Shown here in pieces: positions 26,020-38,250 of a stretch of 64,000 nt of DNA. The notes beneath the pieces were generated by a model. It saw only the letters and a list, made by a program, of their open reading frames with translations. It was not told where the DNA came from and did no database searches. Source of the stretch: Himantopus leucocephalus (taxonomy: Eukaryota > Chordata > Aves > Charadriiformes > Recurvirostridae); NCBI GenBank assembly GCA_003993805.1, contig RSEF01000003.1, positions 104,108,757-104,172,756 of the forward strand, in the 5' to 3' direction. The position numbers and the translations under genes are program-made. The first letter of the stretch is position 1; every line of letters begins with the position of its first letter.

Positions 26020-27647
26020 ACATTTTAGAGGAACTTTTAGGAAAGTCAGCTCAATTTATGCTAGCAATTATCCCAGAGGGGCAGGAACTAATTGCTCTAA
26101 TTATTACTTGAGGGTCATATGGGGAGATTTAAAGCCTGAGGCCAGCTATAAAAGAGCAGGTTAAAAATTAGCTTTCTTGAATTTGAGAGGCAGTTGATAA
26201 ATTCTGGTGTTGCAATGTTCTTAATGACTGGGGAGAACCTGATAGAACAGGTGGAGCAAATGGGACAGAAATATGTTTATATTTTTATCTACCTGATTTT
26301 TCAATCAGACAGGCTAGATTAATGAGACATGGCTGCAATAAGAGTCTTTTTTGTTTAGAGAAATAATTTTTAAAAGTGATTGACTACCCCATGAGAGCAC
26401 TGATATACAGAAGATATGAAAGGACTAGTTCCTACCATCGCTGTAGCAAGGGGATTGGGCTCACTTAAGCAGAACCAATTGTAAGATCAGCATCAAACCC
26501 AGAAACAGGTAATAAAAGTAATCTGAATGTCCAAAATAGGAATCAGTAGTTACTGAAGTGACAATCTAGTCATTCACATAAGATGTTTGCCAGAGTTCAG
26601 CAGCCATGTCCAGCACTGAAGTTTTGTTTTGGTAAAGCTTTAATACCTTCAGGTTCTGAAACCTTTCTAAAGTCGTTGTAGAAGAAAATTCTTTCTAGAT
26701 GTTGGCATAATATCCAGTATAAATGAAAACCAGCTTGGAGACTCTTTTGGACATTTTAGCATTAACACAAATACTCATAATCATTACAGACCTGAAATAA
26801 GTCATTTGAGGGGCCAGTGTTCACCCTTTAACTCCAACTAAGTCTCAAACGTTTAGAGAAAAAGGGGAAAAAAGACCCACAGAAATAAAGCAGGTAAGAA
26901 CTTGTTTTACTTATTTCTGTTCGGACATGATTTTTCTTTCTTGTCTGGACAAGGTCTAAAGATAGGTTTACACCAGTTTTGATTAATAGATTAAAACACA
27001 TCCTGGTTTTCATGCCAGACTCTTCCCTGTGTTAAGTGACAGAATGCATCCTGACCTGGCAATAGGTTGTGTATGTGAAATGGGAAGGAAAATTTATCTT
27101 CCAGATTCTAATCCCTACTGTAAATCTTCTAAGCACATGCACTCACCAGGGCTTTTTTTATATTAAGAGATAACGAAGACTTAGCTGGTACTAGCAGGTA
27201 CCAGTAAATATAGCTTAGTTTACAGTCACCTCATTCATTGATAGCTGACTGTAATAGCGGGCAGTGGGCATGAGATTCTAATGGGAAGGCAGATTGCCTG
27301 TCTTGTCAAGGTTTAGGAAAGGAGTGAGAACTTAGTCAAAAGTGTAACAGAAAAGCTGTTATGTAGGTTATGTATAATCACCAGGCTCTGTCAGGTGTTG
27401 ATGTAGACTGTGCTCAAGCCTTCACCTCACATAAAATGGTGCTCACACTTTTAATAAGGAGACTGGATTAAAATGCCATAAACACACAATTCTGTAGGAA
27501 AACAGAGGTTAGAGCAGCAGGAGGCATTAGAAGCAGCCAGTAGAAGACTATGGAGGTGTTTTCTAAAGGTTAGAAGAAATCACTCCTGAGTAATTCCATC
27601 TTCCCCATACAGATGGAAAGGATATTTCAACATTTCAGTTTAAACAG

Positions 27648-27684
27648 GAAAAAAAAAACAAACAAAAAAAAAAACCCAAAAAAC
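27648..27684. repeat. A-rich low-complexity tract
   Basis: Runs of A10, A12 and A6 are separated by C or CCC. It could be a decayed poly(A) tail, but I recognise no element body upstream. Confidence 0.8.
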
Positions 27685-28540
27685 CAGCAACCAAACAAGG
27701 CAAGGTCTGTCAGAAAACCAAGTGACAGTTTCCTGTCAACAAAACATTCCCCTGAATTTTCAGGCTTGGAGTCTTGGAGACTGGTGATGTTTGAAAATAG
27801 TCTCACTCAAACTTTGAGTTGTTTGTTTTCAAGGAGTCATAGACAACCAGACAGAAAGGGACATGGCAGAGTCATCCTATCCATTCTCCTCTCCTCCTCC
27901 AAAACTAAGAGCTACTTTAGCCACATCAGCCCTGACAGAGCCTTACAAAAGCAGCTGCTACACTGAGGCAGAAGAGTCCCAACCAGAACTTTGCAGTCTC
28001 AGTAAAACCTGCTGAGCACACATGCTTGCTCCAGGCCTGGCACAACAAGGCATCAAGCAGTGAGCACCCTGTGCCTGTGAAGCAGCCTTCGGGGGAGATT
28101 TTTCTGGCTGTCCCCAGGCTTGCAGAGACAGGCAAGTGTCACCTTGAGCTTTGTGTAAGAGACTGTGCACAGGAGAAATTCATAAGGTCCTTTAAAAAGT
28201 AATGGTTTGGGGGTTTTAATGTTTTCTAGTGCATAACCACTGAATAGTCCCATAATTAGTATTGTCTTGGTAATAGATAATATAGGATGTTCTTGTTTTA
28301 TAAGAATTTGTTCTCTTAACCCCCCATTGTGTGCATACATATACATAAAAACACACACACACAAGTTACTACAAAAATTTCAGCTGAGATCCCCAGCAGC
28401 TGAAAAGCATTAAAAAGACCACTGGCTGTCTGTGCAAGCAGTTCTTAAAAAACTCCAGTTTCAAAGATCACATAGCCCTCCCAGTCAACTGATGCTATGG
28501 ACTATCCTTTCTATTATAAAGTCTTCTCTGATGTCATAGT

Positions 28541-28590
28541 TTTGATAGCAAAATTCATTTTAATAGCAAAATTCAATTTAATAGCAATAA
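28541..28590. repeat. Three-copy ~18-bp tandem repeat
   Basis: The unit is approximately TTTAATAGCAAAATTCAT, present as TTTGATAGCAAAATTCA, TTTTAATAGCAAAATTCAA and TTTAATAGCAATAAG. The copies are imperfect and local in origin. Confidence 0.85.
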
Positions 28591-31214
28591 GAAGTTTCTT
28601 GGAGCATATTTCCAAAGTACCAATTACCCTTTGTACTAGAGCAGTCTATCTGACCAGTATGTTTCTTTCTGAGTTTTTATTTCTCTTTTTTAAATTTACC
28701 TGTTTATTTTCCTGTTTTCCTATTCTGACATCAGGGCCATGTTGGCTGTTTATTACAGATTAGATTGTGCCATTTGGATGTTGGAAATTATATTAGTGCA
28801 AAATTGGGCCCATCCAGAGGAAGCCCCAACTGAGGCTACACTCCAGCCCTCCCCACAAATTCTGTATCATGTGGTAAAAACTGTCTGATGCCCTGTCCTT
28901 TTAAATGGACAAATTTGCTTCTTCTAATACAACTGCATTTTTGGAGTGGATAATCTCCTCCTCCACTCACAGCTCCCTTTGGTTCCTTTTCCTGTGCCAG
29001 GACAGGAGTAGTGAACGTGTTGCCACCATCTTCTTGGGGGCAGGGACTTCTCTTAGAACAGTCCCTGCATGGAGAGTAGAGGACCATACTTCTCTTTTGG
29101 TCACACAAAACACAGGTTTTCATGCCCACATATCCTGAGAAGTTGATGACCTGTTAGTCAAAGGTAGGTGAATAAGACATCAAAAAGGTATGTGAGATTT
29201 CAGGGGTCCAGTATTTTGTGTTTGTCTGAAATGCTGAAGAAGAACATAAGAACAGCAGATTCGGACAACTCTGGGCCATGTGATGCTTGTCCAGAAAGTC
29301 ATCTTGTTTGGTAGTCATCTTTTTGGTAGGAGAAATACCTGGGTGGGCCAACCCCATCCTGGGGTATCTGATCTTCAATCTCATTAGCTCCAACCTTTCT
29401 CCAGCAGCATCAAAGACTGAATTCAACACCAGAAAGCGCTAAGCCCTCGGCACCTTATTGGGCTCTGTTACACAGCAGAGATGTGAATGTACAACCTCCA
29501 CCACTACGCCCATACCTGTGGGAATACTCCCAATAGGCTTTAACACATTTTGAAATGTTAATTGTTAAGTTAACTGTCAAAGTATTAAACATGAAATGAA
29601 TAATTAAATAGGTTCTAGTGCTTGTAGCAGAACAAGCCCACATGGGACAACAACCTACTAAATTAGAAAATACTCAGACACCAGTGGTGTCCTTTCCAGA
29701 TTTAGGTTAGATTTTACTGTTAATCTAGGTAGCACAGCCTTGTAGAAGGAGCCATGTGATAGATCACCCTTTAAACTCCTATATGGCCTTGGAAACAATT
29801 TTGCCTGTTTCCCATGTTCAGTTGGTGTCTGTCCCATTTGTACATACAGCTAGTTCTTCAAAGCCAAGTACTCTTACAGTGAGTTTCTACACTGACTAGA
29901 AAAAAGAAGTCTCTGCCTTCCATAGGTATCTCTCAAAGATCCAGGAAAAGTGGGGGATGTACAGCCAAGCCTATGATTTAATGTTAGATGATCTGTGGTT
30001 GTATGATTTCTTTCCACATAACAGTTGGATAACAGAAAGGTGTATGACCTGCCAAACCTGCTGGAGATATGCTCTCAGCAACAAAAACTTTTCTCATATG
30101 AGTTATAGAGATACCAAGAGGAATTTATAAGCATATAGTTCCACCCATCAGAAAAATATGTTGTGATCACCAGCATAGTGTGACCTGCCACAGAGAAAAT
30201 CCTGGTTGGACTGAAGGACAGGGTGCACAGTAGCCTCAAAGTTAGTAAATTTCCAGAGAAAATTAAATTGTAAGGTTTAGATGGAGAGTCCATAAACACA
30301 AAACAATTCTAACACATTCCAGCTGGTCTGAGAATGCAGGCTGAATGCACACAATAACAGGATAATTTTATTTTGAGCTAGGTTTCACTCCAGCCTTTAC
30401 CACAGATTAACGTGGGCTTGGCATATATGCTCCTAACTGCACTTTTAACTTCAAAACGGGATCATGGTCAATTATAGGATCCCATGCTGCTGTGAGAAGA
30501 CAGGGACAAAGCGTTGGGGGCAAGGTACTCAGCAGTCCTGACCTCAGCAGCCAACATCAATGGCAGTCACAAGCACCATGCTCTGCTTCTGTGAACTGAG
30601 CCCGTGATATAGAAAAGAGTAGAGAAAAAGTCCACAAGCTCATGGATCTTTATTAACATGGAGCTTATGTAAATTGCACATTAAATAGGTTACAATACTT
30701 CCACTTGGCAAGAAGAGAGCCAACCATCTGGACTGATGTGATTAGCAATGTTCATTCTAATATTCTTTGACTAAAAAGCACATAGCTTTCTGGAAACAGA
30801 TATACATGAGAAAAAATGGAGGATTTCCTTAAGCTGTATTAATAGTGGAAGTTGTGCTGTGTAATTCCAATTCATTTGGGTAATGAGGTGTACTAATTTT
30901 CAGACTCAGTCCAGTTTAGACACACAGCATGCATATGCCCTGTAATAGGAGTGTTTATTAATTATATTTAATTGTCATCGTTTTTCCTAATGATAGTTGT
31001 GTTCACCACCGTTCATTTTGTTTCTGAAATGGCGATTAGTGAGAACGGGGAACATGGATGAATAGGCAGCTGGAACTAAGGAACCATGGGTGGCTGCAGC
31101 AGAAAAATCGGCCCTCAGCAAGCCAGCCATCAACACAGTCATCCGGGCCATCATGCTCCAGTGGTTGGGAAAGGAAAGCTTGCCCAACCCCATTGCTGCT
31201 CTCCGGTGGCAAGC

Positions 31215-31330
31215 AGGCCAGTCGTACAGACAAGCTGAGTGCCTTTCATAAATGGATGTCTGCACCATGAGCACAGGCTTAATTAGAATTTTCCAATTAG
31301 CTGATTGCACATTTTTATGGGGTTAACTAG
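31215..31330. promoter_or_regulatory. Candidate enhancer-like element with paired homeodomain sites
   Basis: Two TAAT-core sites, TTAATTAG (31279-31286) and CAATTAGC (31294-31301), lie about 15 bases apart. Around them is a high-complexity region with a GTTAAC word (31321-31326). The left part contains several CpGs and is GC-richer. The spacing is typical of homeodomain-bound enhancers, but no conservation data are available here. Confidence 0.3.
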
Positions 31331-33297
31331 TGGTAACCTCTACATCACTCATAGCAGGGGCATTAGGGTTTATAGGCCTTAAAAATGCCACCAGTAGGTG
31401 GAGAACGAGTGACATGAATCACACACACATGAGCACACATGCACTCAATCTTGAGACATTGCTGTAACTTGCAGAGTTGTGTTTTGTCCTTAGAATACCA
31501 GTTCCCAAATCCTTTCCAGTTGCAACTTTACATGTGGTTGCAAACTGAGCTTCTGGCTTAGTACCAAAAACAGAATTACCATCATGACTCTTCATGAGGT
31601 TGCAGCCTATATGTTTGGAAAAGCTGTTTTAGAGGGTGATGGAGCCTCCACACATACGTATGCCCGTCTGAAGTGGTTGTATGTTTAAATGTCCTTCAGC
31701 TTCTCTGAAGGTGCACCACGTATGTTATGCCCAAGGTAGTATTTTCAAGTTCAAGATGCCATGAACTTATTGGCAGTATTCATATGATATTCTGGCAAGC
31801 GCAAGGACCTTGAATTCAGTGTACGTCAGAGGAGAGCTGATGAATGCTCTGTGCATTTAATACATCTCTTCTATTAGTGTTTTCATTCACTTGTGTTTTC
31901 TTGTACATCGTGATACAGTGAGAAATACATCCCAATTTCATGAGGTAAAACTGGGGTAGAGGGAGCTGTTGTGAAGGTTTTTTGTTGAAGCCCTGTCTTT
32001 CTTAGTGCTGGACTTCATAAATTCAGTACATACATGAATACCATGATGAACAATTTAATTGCACATCAGCCTATGGAACAACACTTTCTTGAAATCCAGC
32101 TAGTTCTGTTGGATTTTTTTTTTTTAAATAGCTAACATTTTCCTGTCAGAATACCTGACACAGGCCACACCAAGACTTCTTCACTTCTGAGCCCACACGA
32201 AGTCCCTAGGTATCATTTCCTTTTGTTTTTTCAGTCGTGTGTTTCTGGGAGATTAGACTCATTAAAAAGGACAAGTGGTGTAGACTACTTTCATTTTGTC
32301 TGAGGCTGGGTATTGTTTCCTTTTCCTGCACCTTGTGGCAAAAATCAGTATCCATGACCATTTTGGGCAGCATATTTCTATGTTGCAACTCATTCCCCTG
32401 TTGCTTTCTGAGCATCTTCCATTACAGTAGAGAAGGCACTGCATCTTATGGTTCTTCAGTTTTCTTTGTAGGGCCTTCTTCTGGAGAGAAATTCTTGGGC
32501 CTTCCTGGAATGCATGTATATAAAAAATATGTCATATCTGAAGACTAATAACTAGAACGTGGAAGGTAGATAGATAATTTTTAGTGAAAAGATATCTTTT
32601 ACCATAAAGATTTCAAAAGGGTATTAAAAGAGATGTGTCACTAAAAAGACAGGAACAGTGTCTGTCCTTCTGCGTGCTCAGCCAGACCTACCAGCCAGGA
32701 CAAGCGACCACTTGTGCCAACATTGCATAATTCTGTCTTCCTCTCTAGCTCAACACTCACACATCTTTTGCCAACCTTTACTAGATACACAGCATTTTTC
32801 CACTGTTCCACAAACACTTTGAATCAGAAAGATGATGGGTTGGAGGTGAATGAGCAATTGCATATTGGCAACTGAAATGTACTCCCATCTCTGTTCCTCA
32901 GTCGGCAACATCCTGTTAACTGTAGTCATGATGACTTGTTTCACATTCCAGTTGGGACTTCTAGTCCCTTTGTTACAGCCTTTTGCTGGAGTCTGAGACC
33001 ACATGCCTTATCGTATGCAATTGGGAAGCTGTCACATATATCACCCAACAAAAGCGTGGTGCCCTGGGAGAGCTCCAGAAACACTGTACACCCAATGCTA
33101 CCAGAAGCCTCCAGCACACTCCTAAAAGAGCAGCTCCACATTTCAGGAAGTAACACATTACAGAATGATTCTTCCATTAAGATTTATGCTTAAAATAGAG
33201 GAGCCACAACCTCGTGCATCAGCAGAGTTTTCATCAGCTGATTAAGCATGACAGATGAAGCAGGCTCCTGACCTTTCTGAGGCTGAGGGGGAAAAGG

Positions 33298-33327
33298 AAA
33301 AAAAAAAAAAAAAAANGAAAAGAAAAG
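33298..33327. repeat. Poly(A) tract with single N
   Basis: Eighteen A, then N at 33316, then GAAAAGAAAAGAG. The single N marks a homopolymer the assembler could not size. Confidence 0.9.
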
Positions 33328-33753
33328 AGAAACGGCCTCTCTTTCACCTCTGTATTGAATTGTGTACTTCCTCAAACAAATAAAAAGACACTTTTGCAGC
33401 TGAACAAGAGGCCATGCGGTTAGCCATGGGCCCCTGAAGTTGTTCAATCAAGAAGGAACATGATACTGTATGATTTGTCTGTTCATTGCTCCTGGGGTGG
33501 GCCATTGCTCCTAAGTGAAGAATAATAGCTGTCAATTACATTCAGATCACAGTAAGGGCCCTGGTATTCTTAGGCAACCTGTTATTAAACCGTTAACTTT
33601 CTGATGTCTACCTTGTTACTTTAAACACGCATACCAGACTGACTTTAAATATACACACTGAAAACAGTAATAAATCTTTCCTAACACTGGGAACTTAATT
33701 TGCTGAAAGCAATCAAAATCTTGGGATGTATGCACAGCCTTTAATTTTTATAC

Positions 33754-33788
33754 TTTTTTTTTTTTTTTTNTTTTTTTTTTTTTTTTTT
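33754..33788. repeat. Poly(T) tract with single N
   Basis: A 35-position T tract is interrupted only by the N at 33770. The true length is unknown. Confidence 0.9.
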
Positions 33789-36700
33789 ACTTTGTGAAGA
33801 GTTCTGCATGTGTAAATTGCTCTCAGTGAAGTCATACCATATACCCTACAAAAAGATCCTGTTGTGGAAGTCTCCCAGATCTGGGCATGACTGATTTAGA
33901 GGACAGGAACTAATATCTGGGTAGAAGGAATTGTTCTGATTTATTAAAAAAAAAAAAAATAAAAAAAGCAAGGGGATTGAAAACACAGAACAAATATATT
34001 TCATATATACTTTTTAAAATTTGATTCAGTCTACAACAGCATTTAAAGAGTTGGATAGAGTTTGGTGCACTTGTGACAGCACATGTAGGATAGCTTACCG
34101 TTACTGAATTTGCCTTCATTTCTTAGCATAAGTTAGTCACAATCTTGTTATTCAAGCATTGCTAAGGATGTTAATTGAGATTAGATTCTTTTGTACAATC
34201 TATACTCTAATTCAAGTAGAAAATTAATTCAGGGAAGTCCTACATCCAGACTTATGAAGTAAGTTACTCTAGACCATTACAGTAATTTCTTTAGAGTTTG
34301 TAATATAAAAATCTATGAAAATATGTCTGGTTTTTCTTACACTTACAGAAACAGTAGTTAATTAGACTTATGTATTACTGCAACGAGAAGTATTAATCTA
34401 CCTTATTGCCTTCCTGGTTTTACACTTGAAAAATTACTAAATGTTTAAAACTAGACATTGCAATCTTTGTCATGCCACCTTCTTCCTTTCTTGCAAGCAG
34501 GAGAAGCAGTCTAGATACATTGTTCCTGATTTTCGTGTGTATTCAAAGGTGTTCTAAGAAAGAAGATGACTGATGATGTAGCATGCATTCTGAAATTTTG
34601 CATTAAATGAAAATACAAAGAGAAAAATATTGTTGCTTAGATTGAAAATGCTCACCTCTATGGGTTTCCTAACCCCTTGCAAACCCTACAGCCTAAATCC
34701 AGTTCTGTGAAATTTTTTAAGTTCACCAGATTGCTCTTAGACAGGAGCAGCTTCGCTGGTGCAACTTACCCACCAAATGCTCTGATCATCATGGAGGAGA
34801 GGTAAACCTTCAGAAACAGAAAAACAGCTCACAGAAAATTTTAACAGAAGGCAGAAACTTTGTTTCAAACTTTGAAATCCAAGGGAACCAACATAGAATG
34901 AAGCAGGAAAGCTACATGTTCACACTGGCTCATGAATTACTTTTCACTATTTCCCAAATGTTTTTTTCAGTCACAATGTCCTTGTTCAGAGCAGGGATTT
35001 GAACATAAATCCCTTACCTCATGCTTCATTCTCTTTACCTTCTGTTCTCCACCAAAAGATTTTATAAGATCCCTGATCATCCCAAAGGAGAGTAAAAAAT
35101 ACAGAAATACATTTGAAGAGTTTTATTAGATGGAAACTGTGTTTCTTATCCAGCTCTATGTTCAGTTTTAGGGAGATGGCAATCAGGAACTGTTCATCTA
35201 CGTGAGGGCTCCTATCTGAGACAGCTGGATTAAAAGTGTGGTTAGCCCGAGCTTTTCTGAAGGCAACAAGAAAAGAAGTCACCAGCAGAAGAGAATACAT
35301 GCAAGTGCCAATACCACTCCAGTGCTTACACTGATTGAATACAGGGAGGAGAACATGCAGTTCGGTTTGTACTTTCGTTAAGGCATCCTGTGGTCCCCCT
35401 CTCAGGACAGCTCAGCCTTCACTCTAGTTCTTCACTCGCTCTAGAGAATCAATGTCATCTACTATTTATCTAGGGGTAAAGTAAGCACTTGGCTAGCCAA
35501 GTAAACATAATATCTCTTTGCCAGCCGATGTCAAGATCTACTAAAAAATACAATAATTCAGGTAAATATTTTCAGATGTTTTTTATGTGTGCTGGTTTAT
35601 TCTATTAAGTAGAGTTTTCCAGGCTGACTGTTTCATTTTTAAATGCAATAAATGAATCTGAAAAGTAAAAAAGTACAAATAATTGTTGCTAGGTCTGCAA
35701 TTGATAAATAGAAATAGGAATTCTTCTTTTGTAGCACATTTAACCTTCTGTGATGGACACAAAGTTACAAAAATTGCTCTTTAATGGAAGGGAAATGACA
35801 TAATTTTAAAAATTCAAAATACAGTATAACACTATTACTTTACTGAGATGTTTAAGTTCAGTTTATTGAACTGAATCACCATGTTTTACTTTGGCTCCAT
35901 GTAAGAATTCATTGTACCTGGTCTAGTTACTGCAGTATCCAGTATTCTTCATGTTCTATTTTCTACCACAAATCTTCAGATATTCCAAGATATCTGAAAC
36001 AAAACTTTGAGGAGGCAACTTGGCAGGTCAATGGAAGATAAAAAAATGTAAAAACAGCCCAGAATTAAACATGGCAGTTTCAGTTCAGATTGCCTTATCT
36101 CAAAATGTTTTGTTAGTTTTCCCTGATAAGAATCCCAAAATTTTTGCAAAGTCAGAATTTCACAAAAAGAATTGCTGTTTGTGCCGTACGTAAATCTGAA
36201 GCCAGGGAGAAATCCAAGGAGAAAGTGAAGTGACTAGAAGAGCATTTTACTAACCTCTTAGTCACCTTTACAAAAGAAATAGACTGATTGGGGTTTTTTA
36301 AGACTCATATTGTCCAGGGAATCATTCAGGGATGCCTTTTTTTTTTTTCCAGTGATGAGAGTTTTGGAGTGTTAGAAGCTTTAGGGTACTCCCATCAAAG
36401 CCTGTTGTTTGCAGGGGTCTCAAGTATTGACTGATGTTTTTACTGTCCAGGAAGGACAGAGGTCAGAGTCACAGTTGGAGGCTTAGCCTGATGACAATAC
36501 TTTTGTGATGGTGTGGGAATGGGCTGACTAGCAAAAAGAGGACATTGTGTCTGTGTCTATTCTCAACTTAAAAAAAAAAAAAAGGTGTCTTGTAAGGCTG
36601 TCTCAGATGTTTGTAAAATAAGACAATAACTGATTGTATTGCAAAAAATGTGCCTGGTCAACTTGGATTCATGGAGACCCTTCTGGTACAGAAATATTCT

Positions 36701-37364
36701 CCACAGTGTAACTTGGGTCCTCCTCATAGCCACAGCAACCCAAAGGAAAGATCACCTTGCTCCCACCTTTCTTCTGGGAGACACAGCAAATAGCTGCTCA
36801 TACCTAAAGAAGTATTGAAAGACTCTATGTACACCCTCATGTTAAATGTCTTTTCTTCTTTTAGCAGAAACAGTCCAACTTCACTAAACAGTCTTACAAA
36901 AACTGATGGTGTTTAAAACAAGAACTTCCCACTCCGAAAGAAATATCTCCTACTGTCTTCCCGTCAGAGAGAGACCATCCTTTCCTGCTGGGTTACCCAA
37001 TGAACTTTTCTTGCCTGACCTTCAGTGTAAGAAAGGAGAGGAATAAAGAATTTCTCGTAACAGGACGAAAGGTGATTCCTCCTTGCTTACACCAGTTTAC
37101 ATCTGCACCATTGTTTAAAATCACATACATCCACAACCTATTCTGAATTGCTTTTCAGTAGAAATAAAATAGCCTTTCCCTTTCCTCTTCCCCTCACATC
37201 AACCACCAAAAAGCACCGAGCACACTTTCTGTATCCTGGGCACCTCCTCATGGGAGATGACCTTTCTTGTTGTTCTTTGTAGCTCAAGTATCTCCTGCGT
37301 TATCAACATGAGAGGATGTTTAAGTCCTAGATATTTAAGGCCCAGAACCTGGAAAATATGTTTT

Positions 37365-37530
37365 GTTCCCTGTTCAACTGCAGACTTCTCATATGACATT
37401 AGACAACCCATGGAGTCTTTCTTTGCTCCAGTTTCCCATCTATGAAAGGAGATAATTGTACTTGCCCCTCTCAGAGTCTTTAAAGATTGTGAGGCACTCA
37501 GGTACTGCAGCAACAGAGGGCACATCAGCC
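37365..37530 (+). mobile_element. MIR-like ancient SINE relic
   Basis: The order ACATTAGACAACCC, TTGCTCCAGTTTCCCATCTATGAAAGGAGATAAT, then TTGCCCCTCTCAGAG follows the 3' half of MIR-type SINEs (CTCAGTTTCCTCATCTGTAAAATGGGGATAAT). The ending TTTAAAGATTGTGAGGCACTCAGGTACTGCAG resembles the sauropsid versions that end in ATTGTGAGGTGCTCAGATACTA. A 112-codon minus frame overlapping it (37199-37537) is a shadow. Confidence 0.65.
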
Positions 37531-37734
37531 CATGCATTTAGGGAGATAAGTAGTTTCCCATTTTGTCCAGGTAGACCAGAGAATCTGGCCCTCCATCATC
37601 ACAATCAGAATAGGAGGAAATAAAGCCAGCTGGTGCATGAGGTTCTTCAGTGGTTTTGGAAATCAGCAAACAGCTACTTCACATATGCCCATTCAAACAA
37701 ACTTCAGGAACCCATTTTATGACCTGTCAGGGCA

Positions 37735-38250
37735 AGTTATCTGGTTAATAAGCCTTTGCGTTCATGATTATTTCTACTAGGAAGCTACAGATATTATACA
37801 CAATTAATCCAAAGGAAGCAGCGTTCGTCCCAGCAGAATTCTCTGCTTAACATATATTCAATCTCAGGGAGAACAAAATAATCATTATATTGCCTGCCAG
37901 GTACAAAAGCAGCAAAGTTTGAATGCAAACAAGAACATTTGTTATCAGTTAACGACTGTAACTATTTGCTGTTCATCACTTTTCTGCCTTTCATGGAAGT
38001 TTCAGGCATATGACGAGAGAGTCGAAACGACTCCAGAAACTTTAGCGATCTGTCACATACTGCAAGTGTGAACAGTCAAAATGATCAATGTTTGAACATG
38101 CCATGTGACGGTAATTGACACAACAAGGAAAGTTTTTACGCATACTGAATAATTAAGAATAATCAATATATTGGCAGGACTGATTCACTGCTGATTCACA
38201 GACAAGGAAAAAAGCCATATTCCTTGAATCATTTATTTACCATGACTAGT
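37735..38250. promoter_or_regulatory. Candidate conserved noncoding element
   Basis: This is the most enhancer-like stretch of the window. It has high complexity, no simple repeats, and retained CpGs (CGTTCGTCC near 37823, and several at 38013-38050 and 38107). Transcription-factor-like words are dense: the bicoid-type TAATCC at 37805-37810, GTTATCAGTTAACGACTG near 37941, and AATAATTAAGAATAATCAAT near 38147-38166. A GAGTCG-AAA-CGACTC hairpin sits at 38019-38033. No open frame above 60 codons crosses it. Conservation is inferred from style only. Confidence 0.35.

Larger units (their letters stand above)
26020..31214. other. Gene-less unique sequence with simple repeats
   Basis: No gene is recognised. 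Visible structures are an A-rich tract at 27648-27684, an AC dinucleotide run at about 28349-28363 and a roughly 18-bp tandem repeat at 28541-28590. A 117-codon plus frame (27613-27966) begins in the A-rich tract and is fortuitous. The 107-codon minus frame at 30987-31310 overlaps a regulatory-looking stretch and shows no domain. Confidence 0.55.
31331..37364. other. Gene-less unique sequence with homopolymers
   Basis: No gene is recognised. The interval 32936-33193 is open in one plus frame and two minus frames, without domains that I recognise. Long homopolymers are A18-N (33298-33316), a T run of about 35 interrupted by one N (33754-33788), A-rich 33946-33967, T14CCAG at 36337-36353 (acceptor-like) and A14 at 36570-36583. 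Confidence 0.55.
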
